A stretch of DNA of 7,545 nt from Candidatus Avelusimicrobium alvi (GCA_002329395.1 DCTQ01000085.1:1-7545); one strand, 5' to 3'. Positions 1-6,797 are shown, counted from the stretch's first letter. The notes: generated by a model not told the origin, from the letters alone. Translations and numbers: made by a program.

Positions 1-64
1 TTTTACGCGGCGCGTTTTACAACTCGCTTCGCTCAAACAAATAAAACGCTTCTCCCGCGTAAAA
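1..64. repeat. Nested inverted repeat in the intergenic region
   Basis: An outer pair of 10-bp arms (TTTTACGCGG at 1-10, CCGCGTAAAA at 55-64) encloses an inner 8-bp pair (GCGTTTTA at 12-19, TAAAACGC at 42-49). The left arm starts at base 1, so the element may continue outside the window. The loop carries CTCGCTTCGCTC (23-34), which on the minus strand contains GCGAAGC, a heptamer known to form an unusually stable mini-hairpin in DNA. There is no ORF and no obvious T-tract. It looks like a dispersed palindromic intergenic element, but only one copy is visible here, so the repeat nature is inferred. Confidence 0.5.
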
Positions 65-183
65 CGGATTTTATAGACGGGCTAAAGGCCGGAGCCACAA
101 CGACAACAACACGGCCAGCTTCCCGACTACAACACTCGGGAATGACGGTTGTTTCGGGCGAAGGGGTTCTTTAGATACTACAA
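65..183. other. Non-coding intergenic stretch
   Basis: This stretch lies between the nested inverted repeat and the etfA terminator. Apart from the small hairpin at 120-142, I see no coding region, RNA gene or clear promoter. It forms the downstream flank of the operon, and the next gene to the left lies outside the window. Confidence 0.5.
120..142. repeat. Short hairpin of the TTCCCGA/TCGGGAA type
   Basis: TTCCCGA (120-126) and TCGGGAA (136-142) form a perfect 7-bp stem with a 9-nt loop. The flanking TGAC gives GTCATTCCCGA on the minus strand. Small palindromes built on CATTCCCG are common dispersed intergenic repeats in several bacterial groups, so this may be one. A second copy is not present in the window, and no T-run supports a terminator on either strand. 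Confidence 0.4.
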
Positions 184-216
184 AACCGGCGGACAAGAAA
201 ACCTTGTCCGCCGGTT
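184..216 (-). terminator. Rho-independent terminator of the five-gene operon
   Basis: A perfect 14-bp stem pairs 203-216 with 184-197 around a 5-nt loop (198-202). On the minus strand the second arm ends CCGGTT and runs on to give TTTTG, a short U-tract. The hairpin begins 23 nt after the etfA stop codon, where a terminator for the operon is expected. The plus-strand side is followed by A-rich sequence, so it would not terminate in that direction. Confidence 0.85.
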
Positions 217-239
217 AAAATAAAAACGCGTCCGGGCCG

Positions 240-1226
240 TTATTTCAACGCTTCCAGCATCGCGGGAACGACGTCGTACAAATCGCCCTCAATAGCATAA
301 TTGGCCACTTTCATAATCGGCGCTTCCGGGTCTTTATTGACGGCCACAATCACGTCCGAGCCGCTCATCCCGGCCATATGCTGAATCTGGCCCGAAATGC
401 CGCAGGCGATGTACAGCTTCGGTTTTACCGTGCGGCCCGTTAAACCGATTTGGTAGCGGTAATCAATCCAGCCGCTGTCCACCGGCGCGCGAGAAGCCGC
501 CACCGCACCGCCCAGCCGGTCCGCCAGTTTGTGCAGCAGTTCAAAACCTTCCGCTTTGCCCACGCCGCGGCCGCCGGCCACGATGATTTCGGCTTCCGAC
601 AAATCCAGCCCGTCGCCCCGGCTTTTAATAAATTCCATAAATTTCGCCAGCGTGGTATGCTTGGCCGGGTCAAACGCAAAATGCACCGTTTCGCCCGTGC
701 GGCCCACCTGAAGCGGCGCTTTTTCGTAAGACATCGGACGCAGCGAGCACATCTCCGGGCGCGTATGCGCACAGGTGATGGTGGCCATCAAATTGCCGCC
801 GAACGTCGGGCGGGTGGCGTGGAGCTGGCCGTCTTCTTTATTAATCAGCACTTCGGTGGCGTCCGCCGTCAGGCCGGTGCCCACGAAAACAGCCGTTTTG
901 GCCGAAAGCGAGCGGCCCAGGTTGGTGGCGGGCAGTAAAAATTTATTGGGCTTATAGGCCGCAACCATATCCGCGAGCACTTTGGCGTATACGTCGTCCA
1001 AATAGTTTTCAAGCGCGGCGTCGTCGCAGATATACACAATGTCCGCACCGCGTTCAAACAACTCCTTGGCGAATTGTTCCACCCGGTGTCCCACGAGAAC
1101 GGCGCAGAGTTTTTCCTCCAGCTCGTCGGCCAGTTTACGGCCGGCGGTTAAAAGTTCAAAGGCCGTGGGGCTTAACTTGCCGCGCTGGGCCTCGGCAAAA
1201 ATCCAAACGTTTTTAAAATCTTTCAT
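240..1226 (-). CDS. etfA: Electron transfer flavoprotein alpha subunit
   Basis: EtfA binds the main electron-transfer FAD of the cytoplasmic EtfAB heterodimer and shuttles electrons to or from acyl-CoA dehydrogenases. The protein is 328 aa. The C-terminal FAD domain holds the family signature LYIACGISGQIQH...AGM...IVAVN (about 271-297), preceded by SRAPVDSGW (245-253) and QIGLTGRTV (259-267), the usual FAD contacts. The N-terminal Rossmann-like domain spans about 5-190. I chose the ATG at 1226 because AAAGGA lies exactly 7 nt upstream. An ATG 6 nt earlier (1232) is too close to that site, and the longer frame from 1322 would run deep into etfB. It lies 11 nt after etfB and is followed by the operon terminator. 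The length and motifs are complete, so it should be functional. Confidence 0.95.
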   Translation of the reverse strand: MKDFKNVWIFAEAQRGKLSPTAFELLTAGRKLADELEEKLCAVLVGHRVEQFAKELFERGADIVYICDDAALENYLDDVYAKVLADMVAAYKPNKFLLPATNLGRSLSAKTAVFVGTGLTADATEVLINKEDGQLHATRPTFGGNLMATITCAHTRPEMCSLRPMSYEKAPLQVGRTGETVHFAFDPAKHTTLAKFMEFIKSRGDGLDLSEAEIIVAGGRGVGKAEGFELLHKLADRLGGAVAASRAPVDSGWIDYRYQIGLTGRTVKPKLYIACGISGQIQHMAGMSGSDVIVAVNKDPEAPIMKVANYAIEGDLYDVVPAMLEALK

Positions 1227-1233
1227 CGTCATA

Positions 1234-1239
1234 TCCTTT
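1234..1239 (-). promoter_or_regulatory. Ribosome binding site deciding the etfA start
   Basis: AAAGGA on the minus strand overlaps the etfB stop codon (TAA at 1240-1238) and sits 7 nt before the ATG at 1226. This spacing favours that ATG over the one at 1232 and suggests that translation of etfA is coupled to the end of etfB. Confidence 0.75.
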
Positions 1240-2035
1240 AAATGTATTTGCAGTCTTTTAAGATTTTGACCAAATTGACGGCTTTTTCCCTGCCGTTGGC
1301 GCCTTCCACCGCGACGGCGCACACTTCGCGCTTAGGTACGAAGGATTTTACCACGCGCGTGGGGCAGTTTTTAATGCCCAGCATGGTTTTGTCCGCGCCG
1401 ATGTCGTCCGCCGTCCACTTGGTTACTTCCGCACGTTTGGCGGCCATACGGCCTTTTACGCTGCGTACGCGCGGGCTGTTGATTTCTTTTACGACAGACA
1501 GCACGCACGGAAACGGCAGTTCCAGCACTTCGCTTCCGTCTTCGGTCAGGCGTTCCACCACGATGGATTTTTCTTTCACTTCCACCACTTTTTTAACAAA
1601 CGCCGCGTTGGGCATTTTGAGCCAGGCGGAAATCTGCGGGCCGATGTGGCCGGTGTCGCTGTCGTTGGTTTGTTTGCCGCAGATAATCAAATCCACCGGG
1701 CGGATGGAGTTGATTTTTTCAATGCCTTTGGAAAGGGCATAGCTCGTGGACCACGTGTCCGAACCGGCAAAGGCCATATCACCCAGCTGGTAGACGCTGT
1801 CCGCCCCGCGGGCGATGCTGTCGCGCAGGACGGCTTCGGCCTGCGGCGGGCCCATCGTAATGACGGAGACGGCGCCGCCCGCCTGTTCTTTAAGCGTAAC
1901 GGCTTCTTCCAGGGCGTATTCGTCAAAGGGGTTCATTGCGCTCGCGGCGCCGGAGCGGATTAAGCACCCGGTGGCGGGGTCAATTTTCACGTTGTCGGAT
2001 TTGGGGGTCTGTTTAACACAGGCTACAATATGCAT
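1238..2035 (-). CDS. etfB: Electron transfer flavoprotein beta subunit
   Basis: EtfB is the partner of EtfA. In this family it binds AMP (classical ETFs) or a second, bifurcating FAD (many anaerobes). The protein is 265 aa, a normal length. It starts MHIVACVKQTP and has the ETF-beta signature around 160-180 (VERLTEDGSEVLELPFPCVL). The nucleotide-binding loop reads GKQTNDSDTGHIGPQ (120-134). The DT..xGP pattern is closer to the anaerobe type, which I recall as DGDTAQVGP, than to the mitochondrial type, DDDCNQTGQ. Together with NPFDEYALEEA (35-45) this hints at a bifurcating ETF. That is inference by eye, not proof. GAGGAG (2049-2044) lies 8 nt upstream of the ATG, inside the last codons of the dehydrogenase gene, and the gap to that gene is 5 nt. 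It is almost certainly co-translated with etfA. Confidence 0.95.
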   Translation of the reverse strand: MHIVACVKQTPKSDNVKIDPATGCLIRSGAASAMNPFDEYALEEAVTLKEQAGGAVSVITMGPPQAEAVLRDSIARGADSVYQLGDMAFAGSDTWSTSYALSKGIEKINSIRPVDLIICGKQTNDSDTGHIGPQISAWLKMPNAAFVKKVVEVKEKSIVVERLTEDGSEVLELPFPCVLSVVKEINSPRVRSVKGRMAAKRAEVTKWTADDIGADKTMLGIKNCPTRVVKSFVPKREVCAVAVEGANGREKAVNLVKILKDCKYI

Positions 2036-2040
2036 AAAAA

Positions 2041-3276
2041 TTACTCCTCATCGCCTTTTGCGGCGTATTCTTTAATAAGGGCCGTGATGATTTCGTTCTT
2101 TTGAATATGCACGGTGCCTTCGTAAATTTGGGTGATTTTGGCGTCGCGCATATATTTTTCCAGCGGAAAATCGCGCATATACGCCACGCCGCCGCACAGG
2201 GTTACGCACTCGTCGGCCACCTCCATCGCCACGTTAGAGCAGAATAGCTTGGCTTCGGCGCTGTATTTGGTCCAGCGCGCGCCTTTTAACTTTTTCAGCT
2301 CATCGTGCACGGTGGTGCCGTTCGCCAGCGCATTTTTGACGGCGGGCAAAAATTCCTCGTCCATCCGGTGCGTTAAGCTGTACACAAGCGCGCGGCCGGC
2401 CTCGGTCTTGGCCGCGAGTTCCGCCACTTTGTGCCCAAGCGCCTGGAAGGTGATAATCGGCTGGCCGAACTGTTTGCGCGTACGCAGATAGGGGATGGTT
2501 TCATCCAGCGCGCCCTGCGCAATGCCTACGGCCTGCGCCGCCACGCCGGGGCGGGAATAGTCCAGCGTTTCCTGCAAATAGAGCAGGCCGCGGCCCTCGC
2601 TGCCCAGCAGGTTTTCTTTTGGTACGCGGACGTTTTCAAAAATCAGTTCATAAGTCGGGTTGGAGCGGATGCCCATTTTTTCTTCTTTTTTACCGAAGGA
2701 AAAACCGGGCGTACCCTTTTCAATCACCAAAAGCGAAATGCCGCGCGCGCCGCGGGCCGGATTGGTGTTGACCGCCACCGTGTAGAAATCGGCTTCTTTG
2801 CCAGTGGAAATAAAGTGTTTGGTACCGTTGACGATGTAATCATCCCCGTCTTTAATGGCGGTGGTTTTTAAGGTGGTGGCGTCGGAGCCGGCTTCGGGCT
2901 CCGTGAGTGCAAACGCCCAGAGTTTTTTGCCGCTCGCCAAATCGGGGCACCAGCGTTCGCGCTGTTCTTTGGTAGCGGCCAAAAACATCGGAATCGCGCC
3001 CAGCGCGCTCGTGCCCGGGGTCAGCGCCAGGCCGGCGCATACGCGGGAGAGTTCTTCAAACGCCATAGCCAGGCAGGTAATCCCCCCGCCCAGGCCGCCG
3101 TACTCTTCGGGCAGCCACAGGCCCATAATGCCGGATTTGCGGTATTCTTCCAGCATCTGCCGGGAAAAGGTTTCCTTTGCGTCCATTTCGGCGCGCAGCG
3201 GTTTCAGTTTTTTCTGGGCGAGTTCCCGCGTAGTGTTGAGAACTTCCTGCTCCAGCTCGTTGATAGCGTAGTCCAT
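2041..3276 (-). CDS. Acyl-CoA dehydrogenase (FAD-dependent)
   Basis: This cytoplasmic flavoenzyme interconverts an acyl-CoA and its 2,3-enoyl-CoA and passes electrons to ETF. The protein is 411 aa. The first family signature is FALTEPEAGSDA (122-133). FISTGKEADFYTV (155-167) follows the usual W/F-I-T/S pattern near the FAD. RTRKQFGQPI is at 265-274. The C-terminal signature CGGVAYMRDFPLEKYMRD (361-378) leads to QIYEGT, in which E386 is at the position of the catalytic base of short- and medium-chain enzymes. The stretch 303-335 is about 25 residues longer than I expect at that point for a family member of about 380 aa. The start ATG overlaps the glycosyltransferase stop by one base (TAATG), with AGGGAG 7 nt upstream. 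Adjacent etfB and etfA are the likely electron partners. Chain length and direction (beta-oxidation or butyrate-type synthesis) cannot be read from the sequence. Confidence 0.93.
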   Translation of the reverse strand: MDYAINELEQEVLNTTRELAQKKLKPLRAEMDAKETFSRQMLEEYRKSGIMGLWLPEEYGGLGGGITCLAMAFEELSRVCAGLALTPGTSALGAIPMFLAATKEQRERWCPDLASGKKLWAFALTEPEAGSDATTLKTTAIKDGDDYIVNGTKHFISTGKEADFYTVAVNTNPARGARGISLLVIEKGTPGFSFGKKEEKMGIRSNPTYELIFENVRVPKENLLGSEGRGLLYLQETLDYSRPGVAAQAVGIAQGALDETIPYLRTRKQFGQPIITFQALGHKVAELAAKTEAGRALVYSLTHRMDEEFLPAVKNALANGTTVHDELKKLKGARWTKYSAEAKLFCSNVAMEVADECVTLCGGVAYMRDFPLEKYMRDAKITQIYEGTVHIQKNEIITALIKEYAAKGDEE

Positions 3277-4508
3277 TATCTCTCTCCCTGATGAAATTTT
3301 TTGAAGGGTTTGCGGCGTCTGAAAAAACGTCTTTTTCCGCCGTTTTTCTTGGTGGGCGGCACCAGGCTTCTGTACAGCCGTTCCTGCTTTTTAACCATGG
3401 TAGAAGCCGTAAATTCCGAAAAATCGCGGTGGTCAATGGCGGTTTCAAAGCGTTCGCGCAAAGACGCGTGGCGCAGCAACACTTTTAATTTGTCGGCAAA
3501 CGTGTTGATATCGTTGGGCGCCACCAAAAAGCCCGTTTTGTTGTTCGTGATGACTTCGCCGATACCGTCCACGTCGTAGCAGACGGCGGGCACGCGCATA
3601 CTCATGGCTTCCAAAAGGGACATCGGCAGCCCTTCCCTAAGCGAGACGCTGGCGTACACGTCGCTGATGGCCAGGAGCTCCAGCGCGTCGCTTCTCCAGC
3701 CGGGGAACAGCACCTGTTTTTCAATGCCCAGATTTTTCGCCAGGTTGCAGGCCGTTTCTTTCAGTGGCCCTTCACCCGTAAAAATAAAGTACACGTTTTT
3801 CATTTGGCTGAGCACTTTGTAGGCGGCCAGCACGAAATGAATCGGGTTTTTAAGCGGTTTAAAGTTTGCCAGCGCCAGCACCACTTTGGCGTTGGCCGGA
3901 ATTTTTAAAGAAGCTTTTTTGGCCGCGGGATCAAACTTTAACGGCAGGATGGGGCTGAAGTTTACGCCCGCGCGGATCAGTTCGCTGCGCACCCCTTTGC
4001 CAATGCCCAGCTGCTTGGCTTCGGCGGCGTTGCGGCGGGAAACAAACACCAGTACGTCGGTGAACTTGGCGCAGAATTTTTCCACCGCTACGAAAAATTT
4101 AAACTGTCTGGCCCCGTGTTCTTTGGCAAAACCGAGCCCGTGGAACGTATGCACCACTTTGGCTTTGCGCCAGAAAAGACACGCCGCCAAACGCCCCAGC
4201 ACGCCCGCTTTGGGCGCGTTGGTATGCACGATGTCCGGCTTTACGCGGCGCAGGACGCGACCCATCTGGATAACAGCCGCCAAATCGTGAAACACGTATT
4301 TGGGGCGGATGTCGTGGCGCAGGGCGGAAATGAAAAAGACGTTTTTCGTGTCGTTTTTCACTTTTCCGTCCAGCCGGCCGCCGGGTCCGGCGGCTAAATA
4401 GCCTTCAAACTGCTGTTTGTTTAAGGTTTTTAACGTCATCAGCACGCTGGCCTGCGCACCGCCCTGGTCCATCCGCGTGATGAAATACAGAATTTTGGTT
4501 TTTTCCAT
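3276..4508 (-). CDS. Family 4 glycosyltransferase (GT-B fold)
   Basis: This enzyme probably transfers a sugar from a nucleotide-sugar donor to an envelope glycan or lipid-linked acceptor at the inner face of the membrane. The protein is 410 aa, typical for GT4. The N-terminal domain begins KILYFITRMDQGGAQ (5-19), with the glycine-rich loop of the family. HTNAPKAG (95-102) and HTFHGLGF (120-127) are further landmarks. The C-terminal donor domain has LALANFKPLKNP (211-222), FTGEGPLK (243-250) and the EX7E motif, E292 to E300, in REGLPMSLLEAM. An unusual tail (386-410) carries 12 Lys or Arg in 25 residues and could aid membrane contact. The start ATG directly abuts the stop of the upstream gene (TAAATG). 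AGGGA lies about 11 nt upstream, so translational coupling is likely. Donor and acceptor are unknown; a role in capsule, LPS or another surface polysaccharide is inferred only from the family. Confidence 0.9.
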   Translation of the reverse strand: MEKTKILYFITRMDQGGAQASVLMTLKTLNKQQFEGYLAAGPGGRLDGKVKNDTKNVFFISALRHDIRPKYVFHDLAAVIQMGRVLRRVKPDIVHTNAPKAGVLGRLAACLFWRKAKVVHTFHGLGFAKEHGARQFKFFVAVEKFCAKFTDVLVFVSRRNAAEAKQLGIGKGVRSELIRAGVNFSPILPLKFDPAAKKASLKIPANAKVVLALANFKPLKNPIHFVLAAYKVLSQMKNVYFIFTGEGPLKETACNLAKNLGIEKQVLFPGWRSDALELLAISDVYASVSLREGLPMSLLEAMSMRVPAVCYDVDGIGEVITNNKTGFLVAPNDINTFADKLKVLLRHASLRERFETAIDHRDFSEFTASTMVKKQERLYRSLVPPTKKNGGKRRFFRRRKPFKKFHQGER

Positions 4509-6701
4509 TTAGTTGATTGTCCCTGTCGTAGTATTCAGGATGCGGGCTTCGGGAAAGTAATACTTGATAATCGCCATATAGTCCGCCCCCTCTTTAGCCA
4601 AACCGTCCGCGCCGTGCAGGCAAAGCCCGTAACCGAGCCCCGTGTCATAACCGCGCACCAAGACGCTTTTGATGTTTTTCCCTTTATACAGCGGAACCAC
4701 GTCAAACAGGTTGGAGCGCATTGTGCCCGCGCTTAAAATAAACGCGATCTCCTGCGGGGTTTTGGCTTCGTACGAGCCTTTGCTGCCCTCAAAACGCATG
4801 GACAAAACGCGGCCTTTAGGCGTAAACGACGTAGGCGTAACGGCGCGCAGTTTGCCGATGTTGTGTTTGTGGGCGATACGGTTTTCTATCTCTTTTCCGT
4901 CGTAAATATACATCCATTTAATGCCGGACCAGCGGGTCGGGTCCTGCGGGCGGGAATACAAATCCGCCGGCGGGTTGGACAGGATATACTTGCTTACGTT
5001 GGCGGGCGAGAAGACATAGCCCGGTTTGTCCGCGGTGTTTTCCAGCGCGTCGGCCGCGAGGACCCCGCAGTCGGCATATGCGCCGGCCTGGGCCTCGGTC
5101 AAACGGATTTTGCCGGATTCTTTGGACGCGTCCAAAAGCGTTTTAAAAATCAGGTTAATACCTTTAAATTTAAAGTGTTCGTCGTTATCAGTAATATGGT
5201 ACGGCTCGCCCTGACGGTCGGCCGCCGCCTGCAAAAGAGCGGAGCGGAACACCACGGCCAGCGCTTCCAGCGCGGCTTCGTGCGTGATATCCTGCACCTG
5301 GGTGGCTAACAGGGCGGGGATTAAATCTTCGGCGTATACTTCGTTGATAAGTTTTATTCCGGCGGGCGTCGGCACCACCAGGAGCGCGCCTTTGAGCTCT
5401 TTGTCGCTTAAATCGGCCGCAAAGATATTGGACGTGCGCGCATTTTTAACCAGCAGGGTTTTGTTGGGGTTTTCCACCGTAACGGTAAACGGACGCTTGG
5501 CCGAAAATTCCACGTGCCCTTTGGCGTTTTTAAAGTCCACGCCGCCCGTTTCGGGGTTGAACTCCACCGTTTTTTCCACATACGAGGAAGAACGCAGCAC
5601 GGAGCCCAGCTTTTCGTCCGTTACGGCCATGGTGCCGGACGGCATTAAGGAAAAAGACTGCAGTTCCTGCGGCACCTGTTTGCGGTTGGCGTAAAGCGCC
5701 ATTTTCACTTTTTCGGACGGAGTGGAAACCATTTCGTGCACGATGGGCTGTTCCAGGCGCAGGTAAAACAGGTAATCAATGCTTTTATCGCCCATTTCTT
5801 TGGAATACTTGGCTATCTTTTTGGCGAGTTTTTCGTTCTCCGGGTCCAGGCTGTAGAGGGTGGCATAATACTGCCAGGCGCGGAGTTTGTTTTTTTCTTT
5901 TTCGGAAAGTTTGGCAAAAAGCTCCACCGCGGCGTAGTTTTTCTCGTCGTGCGACAGGGCCTGCTGCAAAAACACCGGCGCCAGCTTGCGCGAGGATTTC
6001 ATTTCCGAGGCAATGCGCCCCAGCATATACGACACGAACGAAATGGAATAGGGATTTGACGTATAGAGGTACTGCAGTTCCGTGGCGGCTTCTTCTTTTT
6101 TGCCGTTAAAATACCACGCAAGCGCGGTACCCAGCTTGGCGGAGGAAACGTATTCAAAATCCGCCGTTAAATACAATAAATCCTGGAAGGCTTTGCGCGC
6201 TTTTTTATACTTCCCGGCGGACAGCAGCAGCCAGCCGCGCGTGAGCTCGGTAAACGGGTCGTCGGGATTTAGTTCGCAGGCGCGGTCTATATATTTTAAA
6301 GACTGCTTCACCAGCCCCCGCTGCAGAGACATAACCGCCAGCTCCAAATTGGCCGCGGCGGCGATTTGCTTATCCGGAGAATTTTCAAAAGTTTTAAAAG
6401 AAAAATAGCATTCGTCCGTTTCCCCCGCCGCACATTTTTTGGCCACGGCCGAGATATCGGCCGGCAGGTAATAATCCAGCACGCTGCGGTGCAAAACGGT
6501 TTCGTTTAATTTGCTGTCCACCCGCGTGGCGGCCAGCGCGGATTTGCTGACGGTTTTGGCGGCATCTTCCCCCGCCGGCTGAAGATTGGCCGGCCGCGCG
6601 GAAGACGCGGGCGCGCTTACCGCGGACGGGGCCGAAACGGCGGCTTGCGGCGCAAAAAAGGCCGCGGCAAAAAAAGCGGGCAAAAGGAAGCATTTTCTCA
6701 T
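4509..6701 (-). CDS. Exported TPR protein with degenerate SpoIID/LytB-like domain
   Basis: The protein is 730 aa. Residues 1-24 form a signal peptide (MRKC, then hydrophobic FLLPAFFAAAFFAPQAAVSA), followed by an Ala/Ser/Pro-rich linker to about 60. Residues 85-305 are helical with TPR-like repeats, for example the one centred on YIDRACELNPDDPFTELTRG (137-156). From about 331 to 725 it resembles SpoIID/LytB: LINEVYAEDL (451-460), ALEALAVVFRSAL (477-489), and a C-terminal GLGYGLCLHGADGLAKEGADY (688-708) leading to YYFP. SpoIID proteins are lytic transglycosylases acting on peptide-free peptidoglycan strands. Here the catalytic Glu position is Q468, and other motif residues are altered, so activity is doubtful. 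I chose the ATG at 6701 because it starts the signal peptide. The longer frame begins with GTG inside the preceding terminator. There is no Shine-Dalgarno site, and the promoter is directly upstream. It is the first gene of the operon. Confidence 0.8.
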   Translation of the reverse strand: MRKCFLLPAFFAAAFFAPQAAVSAPSAVSAPASSARPANLQPAGEDAAKTVSKSALAATRVDSKLNETVLHRSVLDYYLPADISAVAKKCAAGETDECYFSFKTFENSPDKQIAAAANLELAVMSLQRGLVKQSLKYIDRACELNPDDPFTELTRGWLLLSAGKYKKARKAFQDLLYLTADFEYVSSAKLGTALAWYFNGKKEEAATELQYLYTSNPYSISFVSYMLGRIASEMKSSRKLAPVFLQQALSHDEKNYAAVELFAKLSEKEKNKLRAWQYYATLYSLDPENEKLAKKIAKYSKEMGDKSIDYLFYLRLEQPIVHEMVSTPSEKVKMALYANRKQVPQELQSFSLMPSGTMAVTDEKLGSVLRSSSYVEKTVEFNPETGGVDFKNAKGHVEFSAKRPFTVTVENPNKTLLVKNARTSNIFAADLSDKELKGALLVVPTPAGIKLINEVYAEDLIPALLATQVQDITHEAALEALAVVFRSALLQAAADRQGEPYHITDNDEHFKFKGINLIFKTLLDASKESGKIRLTEAQAGAYADCGVLAADALENTADKPGYVFSPANVSKYILSNPPADLYSRPQDPTRWSGIKWMYIYDGKEIENRIAHKHNIGKLRAVTPTSFTPKGRVLSMRFEGSKGSYEAKTPQEIAFILSAGTMRSNLFDVVPLYKGKNIKSVLVRGYDTGLGYGLCLHGADGLAKEGADYMAIIKYYFPEARILNTTTGTIN

Positions 6702-6707
6702 ATACAA

Positions 6708-6734
6708 ATTATACCAAATTGGGCCGTTAAACAA
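6708..6734 (-). promoter_or_regulatory. Promoter of the operon, extended -10, probably leaderless
   Basis: On the minus strand TGGTATAAT contains a perfect -10 box (6713-6708) with the TGn extension. A weak -35 candidate is TTGTTT (6734-6729, 15-bp spacer), or TCTTGT two bases further upstream with a 17-bp spacer. Only six bases separate the -10 box from the ATG at 6701, so a standard start point falls on the A of the ATG. The position between the upstream gene's terminator and the first operon gene supports it. Confidence 0.7.
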
Positions 6735-6766
6735 GAGAAAAGAACATCCAGCCGCATACGCATAAA

Positions 6767-6797
6767 ACACCCCGAGTTCCTTAGCGCCTCGGGGTGT
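6767..6797 (-). terminator. Rho-independent terminator of the cysteine-rich gene
   Basis: ACACCCCGAG (6797-6788 on the minus strand) pairs perfectly with CTCGGGGTGT (6776-6767) around an 11-nt loop. The arm is followed by TTT, giving a short TTTT run. It starts 12 nt after the stop codon of the upstream gene. It separates that gene from the operon, whose promoter lies within about 60 bases downstream. Confidence 0.85.

Noticed and set aside
450..938. 162-codon open frame on the plus strand
   Set aside because: It lies wholly antisense to etfA, is rich in Arg, Ala and His as expected for a shadow of GC-biased codons, and shows no recognisable domain.
1227..1322. Longer start for etfA, adding 32 residues
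   Set aside because: The extension overlaps the end of etfB, is Arg/Gln-rich and unlike ETF N-termini. A good ribosome site fits the ATG at 1226 instead.
1242..1742. 166-codon open frame on the plus strand
   Set aside because: Antisense to etfB. The Ser/Thr-rich, low-complexity translation is typical of a shadow frame.
2431..2871. 146-codon open frame on the plus strand
   Set aside because: Antisense to the acyl-CoA dehydrogenase, which has complete family motifs. No ribosome site or domain supports a second gene.
4863..5309. 148-codon open frame on the plus strand
   Set aside because: Antisense to the SpoIID-like domain, with no family resemblance.
6702..6770. Longer start (GTG at 6770) for the SpoIID-like gene
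   Set aside because: It begins inside the upstream terminator and precedes the promoter. It would also put 23 extra residues before a clear signal peptide.
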